This document shows positions 39,394 through 49,186 of a stretch of 64,000 nucleotides of DNA, in pieces. The DNA is taken from the NCBI RefSeq assembly GCF_026162365.1, contig NZ_JAOANW010000007.1, positions 124,001 to 188,000 on the forward strand. Reading direction: 5' to 3'. Position numbers and translations under genes: made by a program. The DNA comes from Nitratireductor luteus. GTDB taxonomy: Bacteria > Pseudomonadota > Alphaproteobacteria > Rhizobiales > Rhizobiaceae. The notes under the pieces were generated by a model. It worked only from the letters and a program-made list of their open reading frames with translations. It made no database searches and had not been told where the DNA came from. The stretch's first letter is position 1, and each line of letters begins with the position of its first letter.

Positions 39394-39421
39394 AAACAGG
39401 CGGCTCGAAGGCCGCCTGTTT
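39394..39421 (-). terminator. Terminator after pal
   Basis: AAACAGGCGGC (39394-39404) and GCCGCCTGTTT (39411-39421) form a perfect 11-bp stem; a T-run is present on the minus strand. Confidence 0.88.
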
Positions 39422-39444
39422 GGATGTGCGAGGATTTGGCGGCG

Positions 39445-39957
39445 TCAGCTTCCCGCGCCGTTGAGCAGCGTGACCGCCCGGCGGTTCTGCGACCAGCAGG
39501 AGATGTCGTCACAGGTGGCGACCGGCCGTTCCTTGCCATAGGAGATGGTGTTGATGCGGTTGGCCGCTACGCCCCGTGTGGTCAGGTAGTCACGAGCCGC
39601 CGCCGCGCGCCGTGCGCCCAGCGCGAGGTTGTATTCGCGGGTGCCGCGTTCGTCCGCGTGCCCTTCAACGGTGATGGAATAGCTCGGATACTTGTTAAGC
39701 CACTGCGCCTGACGGGTCAGCGTCGCCTGCGCATCGGCGCGGATGACGGACGAGTCGGTGTCGAAGAAAATGCGGTCGCCGATGCTGACCGTGAATTCCT
39801 GCTTGGATCCCGGTGTCGCCGCACTGGCTCCGGCGCCAAGGCCAAGATCGGCCGCATTGTTCGGAACCTGCTGCTGCGACCGGCAGCCTGCTACGGCCAA
39901 GGCGGCCAGAAGCGCGATTGCGACCGGGTTTCTCGTCAGGGCTGCGATACGGCGCAT
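39445..39957 (-). CDS. pal: Peptidoglycan-associated lipoprotein Pal
   Basis: An outer-membrane lipoprotein of 170 aa that anchors the outer membrane to peptidoglycan. The lipobox is LAVAGC (Cys24). The OmpA-like domain (about 55-165) carries VEGHADERGTREYNLALGARRA and the NRRAVTLL end, which holds the peptidoglycan-binding residues. It follows tolB after 185 bases. Confidence 0.96.
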   Translation of the reverse strand: MRRIAALTRNPVAIALLAALAVAGCRSQQQVPNNAADLGLGAGASAATPGSKQEFTVSIGDRIFFDTDSSVIRADAQATLTRQAQWLNKYPSYSITVEGHADERGTREYNLALGARRAAAARDYLTTRGVAANRINTISYGKERPVATCDDISCWSQNRRAVTLLNGAGS

Positions 39958-40142
39958 AGCCGCCTCTCCTTCAATGTGAATGAATTTCTTCAGCGATCAG
40001 TAACCAACACGAAGTTAAGGCCAGCTCAAGAAACAGGGTTAACAGTCGGTTTCCGCCGTTCCGGCGTCTCTCGGCCGCCATCGTCGGGATCCCCTCGAAT
40101 CTCGGCGAGACTAGCATCAAATGCGGCTGAAAGGCGGCACTT

Positions 40143-41471
40143 TCACTGCAAAAGTGGCGACCAGGCGGGATCGGAAGCAAAATTCGGCGTTGGCACCTGC
40201 TGCTCGTTCCGGCCCGTGAGATCGATCGTGTAGAGCCTGGGACCGCCGGACCCGGCATCTTCGCGGAAATACATGATCACGCGGCCGTTGGGCGACCATG
40301 TCGGTCCCTCGCGGTGATAGCCGGAAGTCAGGATGCGCTCGCCGCTGCCATCGGTCCGCATGACGCCGATCTGGAACTCGCCGCCGCTCTGCTTGGTAAA
40401 GGCGATGAGATCGCCCCGCGGCGACCACACCGGCGTCGAGTAGCTGCCGTCGCCGAACGAGATGCGATGCTGGTTGGAGCCGTCGGCATTCATGACATAG
40501 ATCTGTGCGCGGCCGCCACGGTCCGAGGTAAAGACGATCTGGCTTCCGTCTGGCGAATAGGAGGGCGAGGTGTCGATTGCATTCGTCTCCGTCAGCCGCG
40601 CCGTGCTGCGCGTGCGCAGGTCCATCGTGAAGATATTGGAGTTCCCGTCGTCGCGCAGGAGGCTCATGACTATCTTGTCGCCGTTCGGCGTGAAGCGCGG
40701 CGCGAATGTCATGCCCGGGAAATCGCCCACCAACTCGCGCTGGCCGGTCTCGAGCTGCAGCAGATAGACCTGCGGCTGGCCGCTCTCATAGGACATGTAG
40801 GTGATCTCGCGCGATTGTGGCGACGGCGAGAAGCGTGGCGTCATGACCAGCGTGTTGGGCGAGTTCGCCCGCGACAGATATTCGAGGTTGGCGCCATCCT
40901 GATCCATGATGGCGAGCTTCTTGATGCGGTTCTGCTTCGTGCCGGATTCGTCCACGAATACGATGCGGCTGTCGAAATAGCCCATCTCGCCGGTGATCTG
41001 CTTGTAGATCGCATCGGAGATGATATGGGCGACGCGCCGCCAGTTCTGCTTGTTCGCAAAGAACTGCTCGCCGATGAGCTGCTCGCCGGCGAAAGTGTCC
41101 CACAGGCGGAACTCGGCGCGCAGCCGGCCGTCGGGCTCCTCGGTGACGCGGCCGGTGACGATGGCCTGCGCATTGATCACCTTCCAGTCCTCGAAGCGCG
41201 GCGCCACGTCCGGATTGGAGATCTTCTCGATGAACGCGGCCTTGTCGATGGGGGCAAACAGACCCGAGCGGCGCAGATCGGCAGCAACCACTCCGGAGAT
41301 GTCGGCCCCCATATTGTCGCCGGAGAGAAAATCGGTGATCGCAATGGGGAGCGGTTCGACGACGCCCTTGTTGACATCGATCTCCACCAGGGCGCGGGCC
41401 GGCGTGACGGCCATGCCCGCGAGCGTGGCCAGGAACATCAGGGCCAGGGTCGCGTTGAGATACTTCTGCAT
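40143..41471 (-). CDS. tolB: Tol-Pal system periplasmic beta-propeller TolB
   Basis: A periplasmic protein of 442 aa that binds Pal and TolA. The signal peptide ends [11 protein letters not shown] near residue 27. The N-terminal domain (about 30-165) is followed by a six-bladed propeller with repeated SPDG-type motifs ([55 protein letters not shown]). Confidence 0.96.
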   Translation of the reverse strand: MQKYLNATLALMFLATLAGMAVTPARALVEIDVNKGVVEPLPIAITDFLSGDNMGADISGVVAADLRRSGLFAPIDKAAFIEKISNPDVAPRFEDWKVINAQAIVTGRVTEEPDGRLRAEFRLWDTFAGEQLIGEQFFANKQNWRRVAHIISDAIYKQITGEMGYFDSRIVFVDESGTKQNRIKKLAIMDQDGANLEYLSRANSPNTLVMTPRFSPSPQSREITYMSYESGQPQVYLLQLETGQRELVGDFPGMTFAPRFTPNGDKIVMSLLRDDGNSNIFTMDLRTRSTARLTETNAIDTSPSYSPDGSQIVFTSDRGGRAQIYVMNADGSNQHRISFGDGSYSTPVWSPRGDLIAFTKQSGGEFQIGVMRTDGSGERILTSGYHREGPTWSPNGRVIMYFREDAGSGGPRLYTIDLTGRNEQQVPTPNFASDPAWSPLLQ

Positions 41472-41512
41472 CAGCTCTTGCCTCTTGAATTCGCTCGGAT
41501 CGGCGTCATTGG

Positions 41513-42568
41513 TCAGAACATGTCCGTCGGGTCGAAATTGACGATCACATCGGCCCAGGCGCTGTATTTGTCTGAAGGAAGGTTATAGGGAGCGCATTGC
41601 AGGATGGCGCGCCGCGCGGATTCGGCGGCCGCCCGTTCGACGCTCGAGCCATTGCCTCCAGCGATGATTTCGGGACGGCCTTCGATACTGCCGCTGGGAT
41701 CCAGCTTGAACTTGACGGACACGCGGAGATTCTCCGCATCCAGAGCGCCGGCCGGAACGTTCCAGCAGCGCTGGATCTGCCCGCGCAACGCATCCATTTC
41801 GCTCTGGGTGAGGGTTTCGCCCGTCGTCGTCCGCTCACCGCCGAGCGATGCTTCCTCCCGCGAGCGCTTGGCGCCGCCGCCGGAAGACTTTTCCTTGTTG
41901 AGAAGCGCCGCGACCTCGTCGAACAGTTCTTCTTCCTTCTTTTCGCTCCGCTGCGCCTGTTTTGGCGCGGATTGCTCGGCTTCCTTGCGGTCCGGCGCCT
42001 TGGCGATCTTCGGCTGCGGCGGGTTCGGACGCGACTGCGGAACCGGCGCCGATTGCGGCAGCGTCACATTCTCCTCGACCGGATTCTCGGCCACCAGCGG
42101 CTCCGGCGTAGGCTCGGGGGTCACTTCCTGCCTCGGCTGCGCCTCCGGTTCGCGCTCCGGCTGCGGCGCGGGCTCTGGCTTTGCCTCCGCCTGCTTGATC
42201 TCCTCGGCCGGCTTTTCAACCGGCTTGGGCTGCGGCTTGGGCGCGGGCGCCGGCTCGGCGCTCTTTTCCACCGGTTTCGGCTTGGCTTCCGGCGTCGGCG
42301 GCGTATCGAGGTCAATATCCGCCTCGCCGACCTGCTGCGCATCCTGCACCGGATCGGGCCGTTCGGTCGGCTTGGGTGTCGGGCGTGGCGCGGGCGGCGC
42401 CTTTTTCTCGCCGGCCTGGATCTGGGTCAGTGTGTCGACGGGGACGATATCGACCGGCAACGCCTCGACATCGGCGACCTCATAGGCGCGCGGCGCCGAC
42501 AGCGATACCAGCCCGACGCCGAGCAATAGCGCATGCAAGGTGACCGATGTGACGAGACCGGCCTTCAT
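41513..42568 (-). CDS. tolA: Tol-Pal system protein TolA
   Basis: An inner-membrane protein of 351 aa that spans the periplasm. One N-terminal membrane helix (about 5-25) is followed by a long Pro/Glu/Lys/Ala stretch (about 45-230), which replaces the E. coli helical domain II. The C-terminal domain (about 255-351) contains [20 protein letters not shown], typical of TolA in this order. It lies 4 bases after the tolR stop. Confidence 0.93.
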   Translation of the reverse strand: MKAGLVTSVTLHALLLGVGLVSLSAPRAYEVADVEALPVDIVPVDTLTQIQAGEKKAPPAPRPTPKPTERPDPVQDAQQVGEADIDLDTPPTPEAKPKPVEKSAEPAPAPKPQPKPVEKPAEEIKQAEAKPEPAPQPEREPEAQPRQEVTPEPTPEPLVAENPVEENVTLPQSAPVPQSRPNPPQPKIAKAPDRKEAEQSAPKQAQRSEKKEEELFDEVAALLNKEKSSGGGAKRSREEASLGGERTTTGETLTQSEMDALRGQIQRCWNVPAGALDAENLRVSVKFKLDPSGSIEGRPEIIAGGNGSSVERAAAESARRAILQCAPYNLPSDKYSAWADVIVNFDPTDMF

Positions 42569-42572
42569 CGGA

Positions 42573-43022
42573 TCAGCTGTCCTGTTCCTGCAGCGTCACG
42601 AGGCCGAGATTGCGGAACCCGGCCGCCGAAATGCGCGCCATGACCCGCATCACCGTGCCGTAGTCGGCCGCCTTGTCGCCACGCACATAGATGCGCTCTT
42701 CATAGCCTGCCTGCGCGATCGCCTGCAGCTTGGCCACCACCTCGTCCAGAGGAATTTCGGTTTCCTGGAGATAGATCTGACCGTCGCCATTGACCGAAAC
42801 CGTTATCGGCTGGGTTTCCGAATTCAGCGCCCGTGCCTGCGTTTCCGGCAGGTCGATGGGCACGCCCACCGTCAGAAGCGGCGCGGCGACCATGAAGATG
42901 ATGAGCAGCACCAGCATCACGTCCACGAAGGGCGTGACGTTGATCTCCGACATAAGAGCATGGCGGCGGCCGCGCCGCCTGCCCCCGTTACCGCCCCTTT
43001 GCGAGCCGACAGACATACCCAT
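42573..43022 (-). CDS. tolR: Tol-Pal system protein TolR
   Basis: The ExbD/TolR-family stator subunit, 149 aa. A basic glycine-rich N-terminus is followed by one membrane helix, [20 protein letters not shown], with the proton-relay Asp at D34. The periplasmic domain contains the D-[KR]-x-A-x-Y-type segment [15 protein letters not shown]. It couples proton flow with TolQ to TolA movement. Confidence 0.96.
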   Translation of the reverse strand: MGMSVGSQRGGNGGRRRGRRHALMSEINVTPFVDVMLVLLIIFMVAAPLLTVGVPIDLPETQARALNSETQPITVSVNGDGQIYLQETEIPLDEVVAKLQAIAQAGYEERIYVRGDKAADYGTVMRVMARISAAGFRNLGLVTLQEQDS

Positions 43023-43033
43023 GCTGTGCGTTC

Positions 43034-43744
43034 CTAATTCCTGGGCGCGACTTTTTCATCGATTTGCCGCGAGAGTATGGCGGAGAACTCGTCCGCGAAC
43101 CCCTCCATGCGCGCGGCCAGCTTGCCCGCATCCGATGACAGCTTGTTGTAGGCAATGACGGCGGGAATAGCCGCCAAAAGGCCCATCGCCGTGGCCAGCA
43201 GAGCCTCCGCGATACCCGGCGCCACGACCGCCAGGTTGGTCGACTTGGATCCGGCAATGGCCTGGAACGACGTCATGATGCCCACCACCGTGCCGAACAG
43301 GCCGATAAAGGGAGCCGACGAGCCGATCGAGGCCAGAAAGCCCAGCTTGCCCTCGAGCCGCTCCATCTCGCGGGTCATGGCAAGGTCCATGGCCTTGTCG
43401 ATACGTGTCTGCAATCCGAGAGGCGAGCGGGCGCCCTTCTCGAAGCTCTTCTTCCATTCGCGCATGGCCGCGACAAAGATCGAGCCCATGCCGCTCGTTT
43501 TGCGCTCCGAGAGGGAGCGGTAAAGCTCCTCGAGCGACTGGCCCGACCAGAAGACCTGCTCGAACTTGTTGAGCGCCACCCGCATGCGAGCATAGGCGAT
43601 CAGCTTGTCGACGATGATAGCCCAGGTCCAGATCGATGCGGCCAGAAGGCCGATCATCACAAGCTTGACCACCCATCCTGCTTGCCAGAACAGCGCCCAG
43701 ATCGACAATTCGCCACCGGGCGCGGCGAGCGCTACGCTTTCCAT
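43034..43744 (-). CDS. tolQ: Tol-Pal system proton channel TolQ
   Basis: The MotA/TolQ/ExbB-family channel subunit, 236 aa with three membrane spans (about 25-45, 137-160 and 170-192). [23 protein letters not shown] and [24 protein letters not shown] are the two signature spans. First gene of the tolQRAB group; the 283-base space before it probably holds a promoter. Confidence 0.97.
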   Translation of the reverse strand: MESVALAAPGGELSIWALFWQAGWVVKLVMIGLLAASIWTWAIIVDKLIAYARMRVALNKFEQVFWSGQSLEELYRSLSERKTSGMGSIFVAAMREWKKSFEKGARSPLGLQTRIDKAMDLAMTREMERLEGKLGFLASIGSSAPFIGLFGTVVGIMTSFQAIAGSKSTNLAVVAPGIAEALLATAMGLLAAIPAVIAYNKLSSDAGKLAARMEGFADEFSAILSRQIDEKVAPRN

Positions 43745-44027
43745 GTATCAACGTCCTCGTAGTATTATACCAGGGGAGACAATTTCGGCCCCGCCCGCAC
43801 ACGTCACACCGTTCAACAGAACCGCGCCTTGCTCCCCGCGGGACTCCCCATGCGCCTTTATCCGGGAAATTTTGGTCAAAGGAAGGCGCAGGCAGACGCA
43901 GGTTTCACCACCATTGTGATGAACTTGCATGGTTAATTATGCGTTACGATGCTGCATTGCGGCAGGTATTATTTGTTGCGCGGAAAGACAAACCGAAGTC
44001 AAGCGGCCACTGGCATGGCTGCGCGAC

Positions 44028-44498
44028 CTACTCTCCACCCGCCATGAACGCCGGCAGCCATTCCTTGGGGAACCGCCGCGGCTTACCGGAAGGCCCGACA
44101 ATCGCTGCTTCGACGCGTGCTTCGACCAGCACCGTCTCGTCACGCAGCAACCTTTGAGCCATGAAGACACGCGCGCCGGACACACGCTCGACGCGCGTCT
44201 CCACGGTTATGATGTCGTCGATGCGGGCCGGTTGCCGAAAGTCGATTTCCATGCGGCGCACCACCCAGGCGAGGATTTCCCCATGCTTGCCGTCTGCAAG
44301 CTCCGTATGGTGCACCCCCGCCAAACGCAGGAAGTCCGAGCGGCCGCGCTCCAGGAATTCAAGATAGCGGGCATGATAGACGACACCGGTGAAATCCGTA
44401 TCGGCGAAGTAGACCCTTGCCTTCAGTCGATGCCCCTCCCCGGTCAGTACGCCCGACAGGCCGACCTCGAGATCTATATCGTCGCGCTCCGAAGCCAA
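44028..44498 (-). CDS. ybgC: Acyl-CoA thioesterase YbgC
   Basis: A hotdog-fold thioesterase of 156 aa, usually the first gene of tol-pal clusters. The catalytic Asp segment is FADTDFTGVVYHARYLEFLERGRSDFL. I chose a TTG start at 44498, five bases after the ruvB stop, with GAGG nine bases upstream. The ATG at 44579 would overlap ruvB by 76 bases and add a Gly/Ala-rich stretch unlike the family. Confidence 0.88.
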   Translation of the reverse strand: MASERDDIDLEVGLSGVLTGEGHRLKARVYFADTDFTGVVYHARYLEFLERGRSDFLRLAGVHHTELADGKHGEILAWVVRRMEIDFRQPARIDDIITVETRVERVSGARVFMAQRLLRDETVLVEARVEAAIVGPSGKPRRFPKEWLPAFMAGGE

Positions 44499-44503
44499 AC
44501 CGC

Positions 44504-45544
44504 CTATTCCTCGCCCTGAAACAGGCTGATCTGCGCCTGCGCCAGCTCCTTCGGCGGCTGCAAGCCCATATGCTTCCAAGCCCTTGCGGCCAGCACCCGC
44601 CCGCGCGGCGTGCGCTGGATGAAGCCCTGCTGGATAAGATAGGGCTCGATGATGTCCTCGATGGCGTCGCGCGGCTCCGACAGCGAAGCGGCGATGGTCT
44701 CTATGCCGACCGGCCCGCCGCCAAAGTTCTCAAGGATCGTCGACAGATAGCGCCGATCGAGCTGGTCCAGCCCCAGTGCGTCGACCTCCAGCCGCAAAAG
44801 TGCCTCGTCCGCCACCTTGCGCGTCACCTCGTCCGCGCCGGCCACGGAAGCGAAATCACGCACCCTGCGCAAAAGCCGGCCGGCGATGCGCGGCGTGCCC
44901 CGCGCCCGGCGGGCAATCTCCTCGGCGCCGTCCGGCGACAGCGGCAAACCCAGGATGCGCGCGCCGCGGGTGACGATCTGCTGCAGTTCCTCGACCGTGT
45001 AGAACTCCAGCCTGACGGGAATGCCGAACCGGTCCCTGAGCGGCGTCGTCAGCAGCCCCAGCCGCGTGGTCGCCGCCACCAGCGTGAATTTGGCAAGGTC
45101 GATCTTGACCGAGCGCGCCGCCGGCCCTTCGCCGATGATCAGGTCGAGCTGGTAGTCCTCCATCGCCGGATAGAGGATTTCCTCCACGGCCGGGTTGAGC
45201 CGGTGGATCTCGTCGATGAAGAGGACGTCGCGATCCTCGAGATTGGTGAGCAGCGCCGCCAGGTCGCCCGCCTTGGCGATGACCGGCCCTGAGGTGGAAC
45301 GGAAGTTTACGCCGAGCTCCCGCGCCATGATCTGCGCCAGCGTCGTCTTGCCAAGCCCCGGCGGCCCTACGAAAAGCACATGGTCGAGCGCCTCGCCGCG
45401 CCCGCGCGCGGCCTCCACGAAAACCTTCAGATTGGCGCGCGCCGCCCTCTGCCCGACAAAATCGTCCAGCGACTGCGGCCGCATGGTCGCTTCCACGTCC
45501 TCGCCGCGCTTGTCGGCCGAGATGAGGCGATCGGCCTCGCTCAT
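44504..45544 (-). CDS. ruvB: Holliday junction branch migration helicase RuvB
   Basis: A AAA+ motor of 346 aa that drives branch migration with RuvA. Walker A is GPPGLGKTT, Walker B FIDEIHRL, sensor 1 [18 protein letters not shown]; the C-terminal winged helix follows ([13 protein letters not shown]). Its ATG overlaps the stop of the PIN toxin gene by 4 bases, so it appears translationally coupled to the toxin instead of to ruvA. Confidence 0.97.
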   Translation of the reverse strand: MSEADRLISADKRGEDVEATMRPQSLDDFVGQRAARANLKVFVEAARGRGEALDHVLFVGPPGLGKTTLAQIMARELGVNFRSTSGPVIAKAGDLAALLTNLEDRDVLFIDEIHRLNPAVEEILYPAMEDYQLDLIIGEGPAARSVKIDLAKFTLVAATTRLGLLTTPLRDRFGIPVRLEFYTVEELQQIVTRGARILGLPLSPDGAEEIARRARGTPRIAGRLLRRVRDFASVAGADEVTRKVADEALLRLEVDALGLDQLDRRYLSTILENFGGGPVGIETIAASLSEPRDAIEDIIEPYLIQQGFIQRTPRGRVLAARAWKHMGLQPPKELAQAQISLFQGEE

Positions 45545-45945
45545 GAAAGAAGCTCCATGCCAGGGATGCGAGCGGCTGCCTTCCTGTCAAAGGTGACGGT
45601 GTGGGAGCAGCCGCTGGCGCGATGGTGTTCCGCGATAAGCGCATCGGGAAAATCAACCTGCCGGTCGTTCGCCCTCTCCAGTGCAGCCACAACGGCGTCG
45701 AAGCTTTCAAAGAGCAGGGTCCTTGTCCTCAACAACTTGCGAACCGTCGCCAATATCTGCTCCTTGGGTTGCCGGTATCGCGAAGCCAGCGACCAGTAGA
45801 ATTCCAGGAGAACGATCAGGCTGACAAAGCCCGGGCGCTCGACAGTAAGGCTCGTGCCCAATGCAAGCGCCGCGGCGCGTTGCCGCTCGTCGTCATTCAA
45901 GACCATGCGAAGCAACACGTTCGTGTCGATACCAACCCGCTTCAC
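45541..45945 (-). CDS. PIN-domain toxin, VapC-like
   Basis: A predicted endoribonuclease of 134 aa. The PIN acidic residues are visible: D7 in [11 protein letters not shown]48 in [11 protein letters not shown]98 and D101 in [13 protein letters not shown], and D120 in TFDRKAA. The upstream gene encodes an AbrB-type antitoxin and overlaps it by 4 bases, the standard arrangement. The pair lies between ruvA and ruvB. Confidence 0.85.
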   Translation of the reverse strand: MKRVGIDTNVLLRMVLNDDERQRAAALALGTSLTVERPGFVSLIVLLEFYWSLASRYRQPKEQILATVRKLLRTRTLLFESFDAVVAALERANDRQVDFPDALIAEHHRASGCSHTVTFDRKAAARIPGMELLS

Positions 45946-46226
45946 GCAGCGTCCTCGCGGCTATCGTCTCCATCCTCGCCAGCAACATGGCGGCCAACGG
46001 CCTCGCCCACGGCGGCATCGATTTCTTCGAGACTCGCCGGCCCGCCGGGCGGATCACCTAGGATTCCTGCAAGATCCGCAAACTCCAGATTGCGGGCCGT
46101 GCCGACAAGGTGATCGTCGACGATGGTCCACGCAATCGTATCGCCTGGCTTGAGCGCCAGTCTTTCTCTGACATCCTTGGGCAACGTGATCTGGCCTTTC
46201 GATGTCAGGGTGACGAAATCGCCCAT
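45942..46226 (-). CDS. AbrB/MazE-type antitoxin, VapB-like
   Basis: A 94-aa protein. The N-terminal swapped-hairpin DNA-binding domain (FVTLTSKGQITLPKDVRERLALKPGD) is followed by an acidic C-terminal segment that should bind and block the PIN toxin. I chose the ATG at 46226 (AGGAG before it). It probably represses its own operon. It starts 81 bases after the ruvA stop. Confidence 0.85.
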   Translation of the reverse strand: MGDFVTLTSKGQITLPKDVRERLALKPGDTIAWTIVDDHLVGTARNLEFADLAGILGDPPGGPASLEEIDAAVGEAVGRHVAGEDGDDSREDAA

Positions 46227-46307
46227 CGCCTTACTCCTGATGAAATTTCCTACTTTGTAGAAAATAGGGGAAACTTGCCCGAACGGCAAGCAACTGGCCT
46301 TCACGCA

Positions 46308-46928
46308 TCACTGTGCCAGTTCCTTCAACCCCAGCCGGATCAGCGTTCCGGCATCCGCCCCCTCGCCTGCGTTTCTCATGGCATTAGCCACTGCATTGGC
46401 CGCGACGTCGCGCGAGTAGCCCAGATTCGCCAAGGCTGAAACGGCATCCGCAACAGGCGCGGGCGCGGAGCCCTCGCCGAGTTCCTGTTTCAGCCCAATG
46501 GTGCCCGACGCATCGCCCGCATAGGCCGGCGCCTTGTTCTTGAGTTCCGTCACGATGCGCTCGGCGACCTTCTTGCCGACGCCCGGCGCGCGCGCCACCA
46601 TCGCGACGTCCTTTAGCGCAATGGCATTGGCAAGTTCCGCCGTGGAAAGCGTCGAAAGCACGGCCAGCGCCACCTTCGCGCCCACGCCCGGCACATTGTT
46701 CTGAAGCAGCCGGAACCACTCGCGCTCGAGCTGCGTGCGGAAACCGTAAAGGCGAATCATGTCCTCGCGCACATAGGTTTCGATATAAAGGACGACAGCC
46801 GTGCCCTCGCCTTCCAGCGCCGAAAGCGTGCGCGCCGGGCAATAGGCCACATAGCCCACCCCGCTCACATCGACGACACAATAATCATCGCCGATCTCGT
46901 CGACGATCCCTTTCAGCTTGCCGATCAT
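46308..46928 (-). CDS. ruvA: Holliday junction DNA-binding protein RuvA
   Basis: A 206-aa tetrameric junction-binding protein. Domain I begins [21 protein letters not shown]. Domain II carries two helix-hairpin-helix motifs ([14 protein letters not shown] and [13 protein letters not shown]), and domain III the RuvB-contact helices ([16 protein letters not shown]). I chose the ATG at 46928, which overlaps the ruvC stop by 4 bases. Confidence 0.96.
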   Translation of the reverse strand: MIGKLKGIVDEIGDDYCVVDVSGVGYVAYCPARTLSALEGEGTAVVLYIETYVREDMIRLYGFRTQLEREWFRLLQNNVPGVGAKVALAVLSTLSTAELANAIALKDVAMVARAPGVGKKVAERIVTELKNKAPAYAGDASGTIGLKQELGEGSAPAPVADAVSALANLGYSRDVAANAVANAMRNAGEGADAGTLIRLGLKELAQ

Positions 46929-47440
46929 TTGGCCGCTTCCAGCGCCAGGCGCGAGACGGCGGACTGCCGGTGATGCGCATGGCATATGGCGATGGCGATG
47001 GCGTCCGCCGCGTCGTCCGTATCGAACCGCGCCCTCGGCAACAGCACCTTGACCATCATATGGATCTGCTTCTTGTCGCCATGCCCCACCCCTATGACCG
47101 ATTTCTTGACCGCGTTCGGCGCGTATTCCGCCACCAGCAGGCCGGCCCGCGCAGGGACGAGCATGGCGATGCCCCGCGCCTGGCCGAGCTTCAGCGTCGC
47201 GGCCGCATCCTTGTTAACGAAGGTAGCCTCGACCGCCGCCTCCACCGGCATATATTCGTGCAGGATACTCTCCAGCCCGTCATGGATCTGGCAAAGCCGT
47301 GTCGCGAGCGCCGCATCGCCGTCCGAACGCACCGTGCCGGCGGCCACGAAGCGAAGCGAATTACTGAGGGTTTCGATGATGGCCCAGCCGGTGCGCCGAA
47401 GGCCCGGATCGATGCCGATGATGCGAATCGCGTTGTTCAT
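46925..47440 (-). CDS. ruvC: Holliday junction resolvase RuvC
   Basis: The endonuclease of 171 aa that cuts junctions. Catalytic acidic residues are in [12 protein letters not shown] (D11), [10 protein letters not shown], and [16 protein letters not shown] near the C-terminus. First gene of ruvC-ruvA. Confidence 0.96.
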   Translation of the reverse strand: MNNAIRIIGIDPGLRRTGWAIIETLSNSLRFVAAGTVRSDGDAALATRLCQIHDGLESILHEYMPVEAAVEATFVNKDAAATLKLGQARGIAMLVPARAGLLVAEYAPNAVKKSVIGVGHGDKKQIHMMVKVLLPRARFDTDDAADAIAIAICHAHHRQSAVSRLALEAAK

Positions 47441-47554
47441 GGCACTACCATAGCCGCGCGCAGGCTTATTGCCATCGCTACCGCATCGGCCCGAGGTTTA
47501 ACGCGAACCTCCGGCGCGAGCGGCCGGAAAGACCCACGACGGTGCATCGCCCGC

Positions 47555-48310
47555 ATGGACTATTTCGACCCAAGCCTGCTGCTCCTTTCCGCGGTCATCG
47601 CGATTGCCGGCGTGGCGCGCGGCCTGTCGGGCTTCGGCACGGGCATGATCGTCGTCCCCGTGGCCGCGGCGCTCTATGATCCGGTGACGGCCGTGGTCGT
47701 CGTGGTCATTATCGATTCCCTGCCCACGCTCCCGGTCGCCATCCCCGTGTTGAAGATCGTGCGCTGGAAGGAGGTCCTGCCCGTAACCGCAGGGCTGGCG
47801 CTGTTCGTGCCGGTGGGGGTGTTCATCCTCAAGAACGGCGACCCGACGATGCTGCGCTGGCTCATCTCCGCCGTCATTCTCGCCTGCGCCGGCGCGTTGT
47901 GGCGCGGCTGGCGCTATCGCGGGCCGCGCGGCATCCCTGTGTCCTTCGGGGTCGGCGCAACGGCGGGCGTCCTGTCGGGGGTCGCGTCCATACCCGGACC
48001 GCCGGCCATCATCTACTGGATGGCCTCCACCCTGCCGGTCGCCATCGTGCGCGCCAATCTCCTGGCGCTATTCCTGCTCGGCGAGTTCATGTCGATCGGC
48101 AATCTGTGGGCGGCGGGACTTTTCGATCGCGAACGCGTGATCACGGGGCTCATCACGGCGCCGATCTATCTGGCCGGCCTTCTTCTGGGGTCGAAGCTCT
48201 ACGGTCTGGCCAGCGACGCGGTGTATCGGCGCTTCACATTCCTACTGATCGTGATCGCAGCGCTTACCACGCTGCCGCTGGTAGACAAGATCGCAAACAC
48301 CTTCGGCTGA
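47555..48310 (+). CDS. TauE/SafE-family permease
   Basis: An inner-membrane protein of 251 aa with about eight spans. The first half has GVARGLSGFGTGMIVVPVAAALYDP, the second GVASIPGPPAIIYWMAS, the two G-x-G/P-type repeats of the TauE/SafE (DUF81) family. The family exports sulfite or sulfoacetate in some bacteria; the substrate here is unknown. I chose the ATG at 47555; a much longer reading would run antisense through ruvC. Confidence 0.85.
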   Translation: MDYFDPSLLLLSAVIAIAGVARGLSGFGTGMIVVPVAAALYDPVTAVVVVVIIDSLPTLPVAIPVLKIVRWKEVLPVTAGLALFVPVGVFILKNGDPTMLRWLISAVILACAGALWRGWRYRGPRGIPVSFGVGATAGVLSGVASIPGPPAIIYWMASTLPVAIVRANLLALFLLGEFMSIGNLWAAGLFDRERVITGLITAPIYLAGLLLGSKLYGLASDAVYRRFTFLLIVIAALTTLPLVDKIANTFG

Positions 48311-48319
48311 TCGCCAGTC

Positions 48320-48850
48320 TCAGTTCCCGCCAAACGCGGTTCGCAGAAGCGTGATCTGATCGGAGACGGGATTGGCCGTGAAAGCCAGCTCATCACTGTC
48401 GAAAGGATGCACGCCATAGACCTGCTCGTCCATACGGCGCACTAGCGCTTCCAGGCGGATCGAACGGCGCACCAGGCTCCGGAACGGCTCCGGCAACTCG
48501 CTCCAGCCCGGCGCGTCCTCGCTGCTGGAGGCGGTGTCGAGCCTGACCTTGGCCTTCTCGGCGGCAACCTGCTCGCGCGTCATCTCACCGGAATTGGCGG
48601 CACGCTGCAGCAAAAGCCAGGAGGCGAGTTGCATGAGCCGGGTGGTCAGCCGCATCGATTCGGCAGCATAGAGTCCCGTGGCAAGACGCGACAGGGTCTT
48701 GGCCGCGGCGCGGCCTTCGCCGTCGAGATATTCGGCGGCCTCCTCGACCAGCCCCATACCCTCATCGTAGAGAGGCTTGAACGACTGCGAAAAGACCCGG
48801 CGCTCGGCGAGCTTCACCATATTGGTGCTGCCCCTGCTCCCATTGACCAT
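48320..48850 (-). CDS. rcdA: DUF1465 / RcdA-like regulator of CtrA degradation
   Basis: A small helical protein of 176 aa. ERRVFSQSFKPLYDEGMGLVEEAAEYLDGEGR and LYAAESMRLTTRLMQLASWLL match the DUF1465 family, which includes Caulobacter RcdA, an adaptor that helps ClpXP degrade CtrA at the cell pole. I chose the ATG at 48850; a second ATG ten codons later is also possible. Convergent with the TauE gene. Confidence 0.82.
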   Translation of the reverse strand: MVNGSRGSTNMVKLAERRVFSQSFKPLYDEGMGLVEEAAEYLDGEGRAAAKTLSRLATGLYAAESMRLTTRLMQLASWLLLQRAANSGEMTREQVAAEKAKVRLDTASSSEDAPGWSELPEPFRSLVRRSIRLEALVRRMDEQVYGVHPFDSDELAFTANPVSDQITLLRTAFGGN

Positions 48851-49009
48851 GCGTAATCCGCCCCACCAGTTCCTTGCGCTTTGTCTCCAGCGCCACCGTC
48901 TTTTTATCGCATCCGCGAGTGGCGAGAAAATGCTCTCCTTGAAGATCGAAGGCAAGTCCCCTCTTAACAAAAGGTTAACGCCCGACCTGAGGCTTCTTGA
49001 CGCAAAAAA

Positions 49010-49029
49010 AGAGCCGCGATGGCGGCTCT
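49010..49029 (-). terminator. Rho-independent terminator after the acyl-CoA synthetase gene
   Basis: AGAGCCGC-GATG-GCGGCTCT is an 8-bp stem followed on the minus strand by TTTTTTT. Confidence 0.88.
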
Positions 49030-49059
49030 CAGGAGTTTAACAGGGAGGCGTCAAACAGA

Positions 49060-49125
49060 ATGGCTCAGCCACTCGGTAAGAATCCAGATCACTGGATAAA
49101 CACAGTAAACACCCGTAAAGCTTAA
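49060..49125 (+). CDS. Possible 21-residue micro-ORF
   Basis: ATG GCT CAG CCA opens a 21-codon frame (MAQPLGKNPDHWINTVNTRK, then A) ending in TAA. AGGGAGG (49042-49048) lies 11 bases upstream. It may be chance; nothing else supports expression. Confidence 0.25.
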   Translation: MAQPLGKNPDHWINTVNTRKA

Positions 49126-49186
49126 CAATGGATTAACGACTCCGTCGAGTTTCGCTTAAAAAGCGAGTTTCCTGACGATCGCGTCC

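Larger units (their letters stand above)
48851..49186. other. Intergenic region between the rcdA and acyl-CoA synthetase genes
   Basis: This stretch contains a strong minus-strand terminator (49010-49029), a weaker hairpin TCGCTT-AAA-AAGCGA (49152-49166) just after the acyl-CoA synthetase stop, and a tiny plus-strand ORF with a good Shine-Dalgarno (49060-49125). The rcdA promoter should lie in 48851-49000. Confidence 0.6.
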
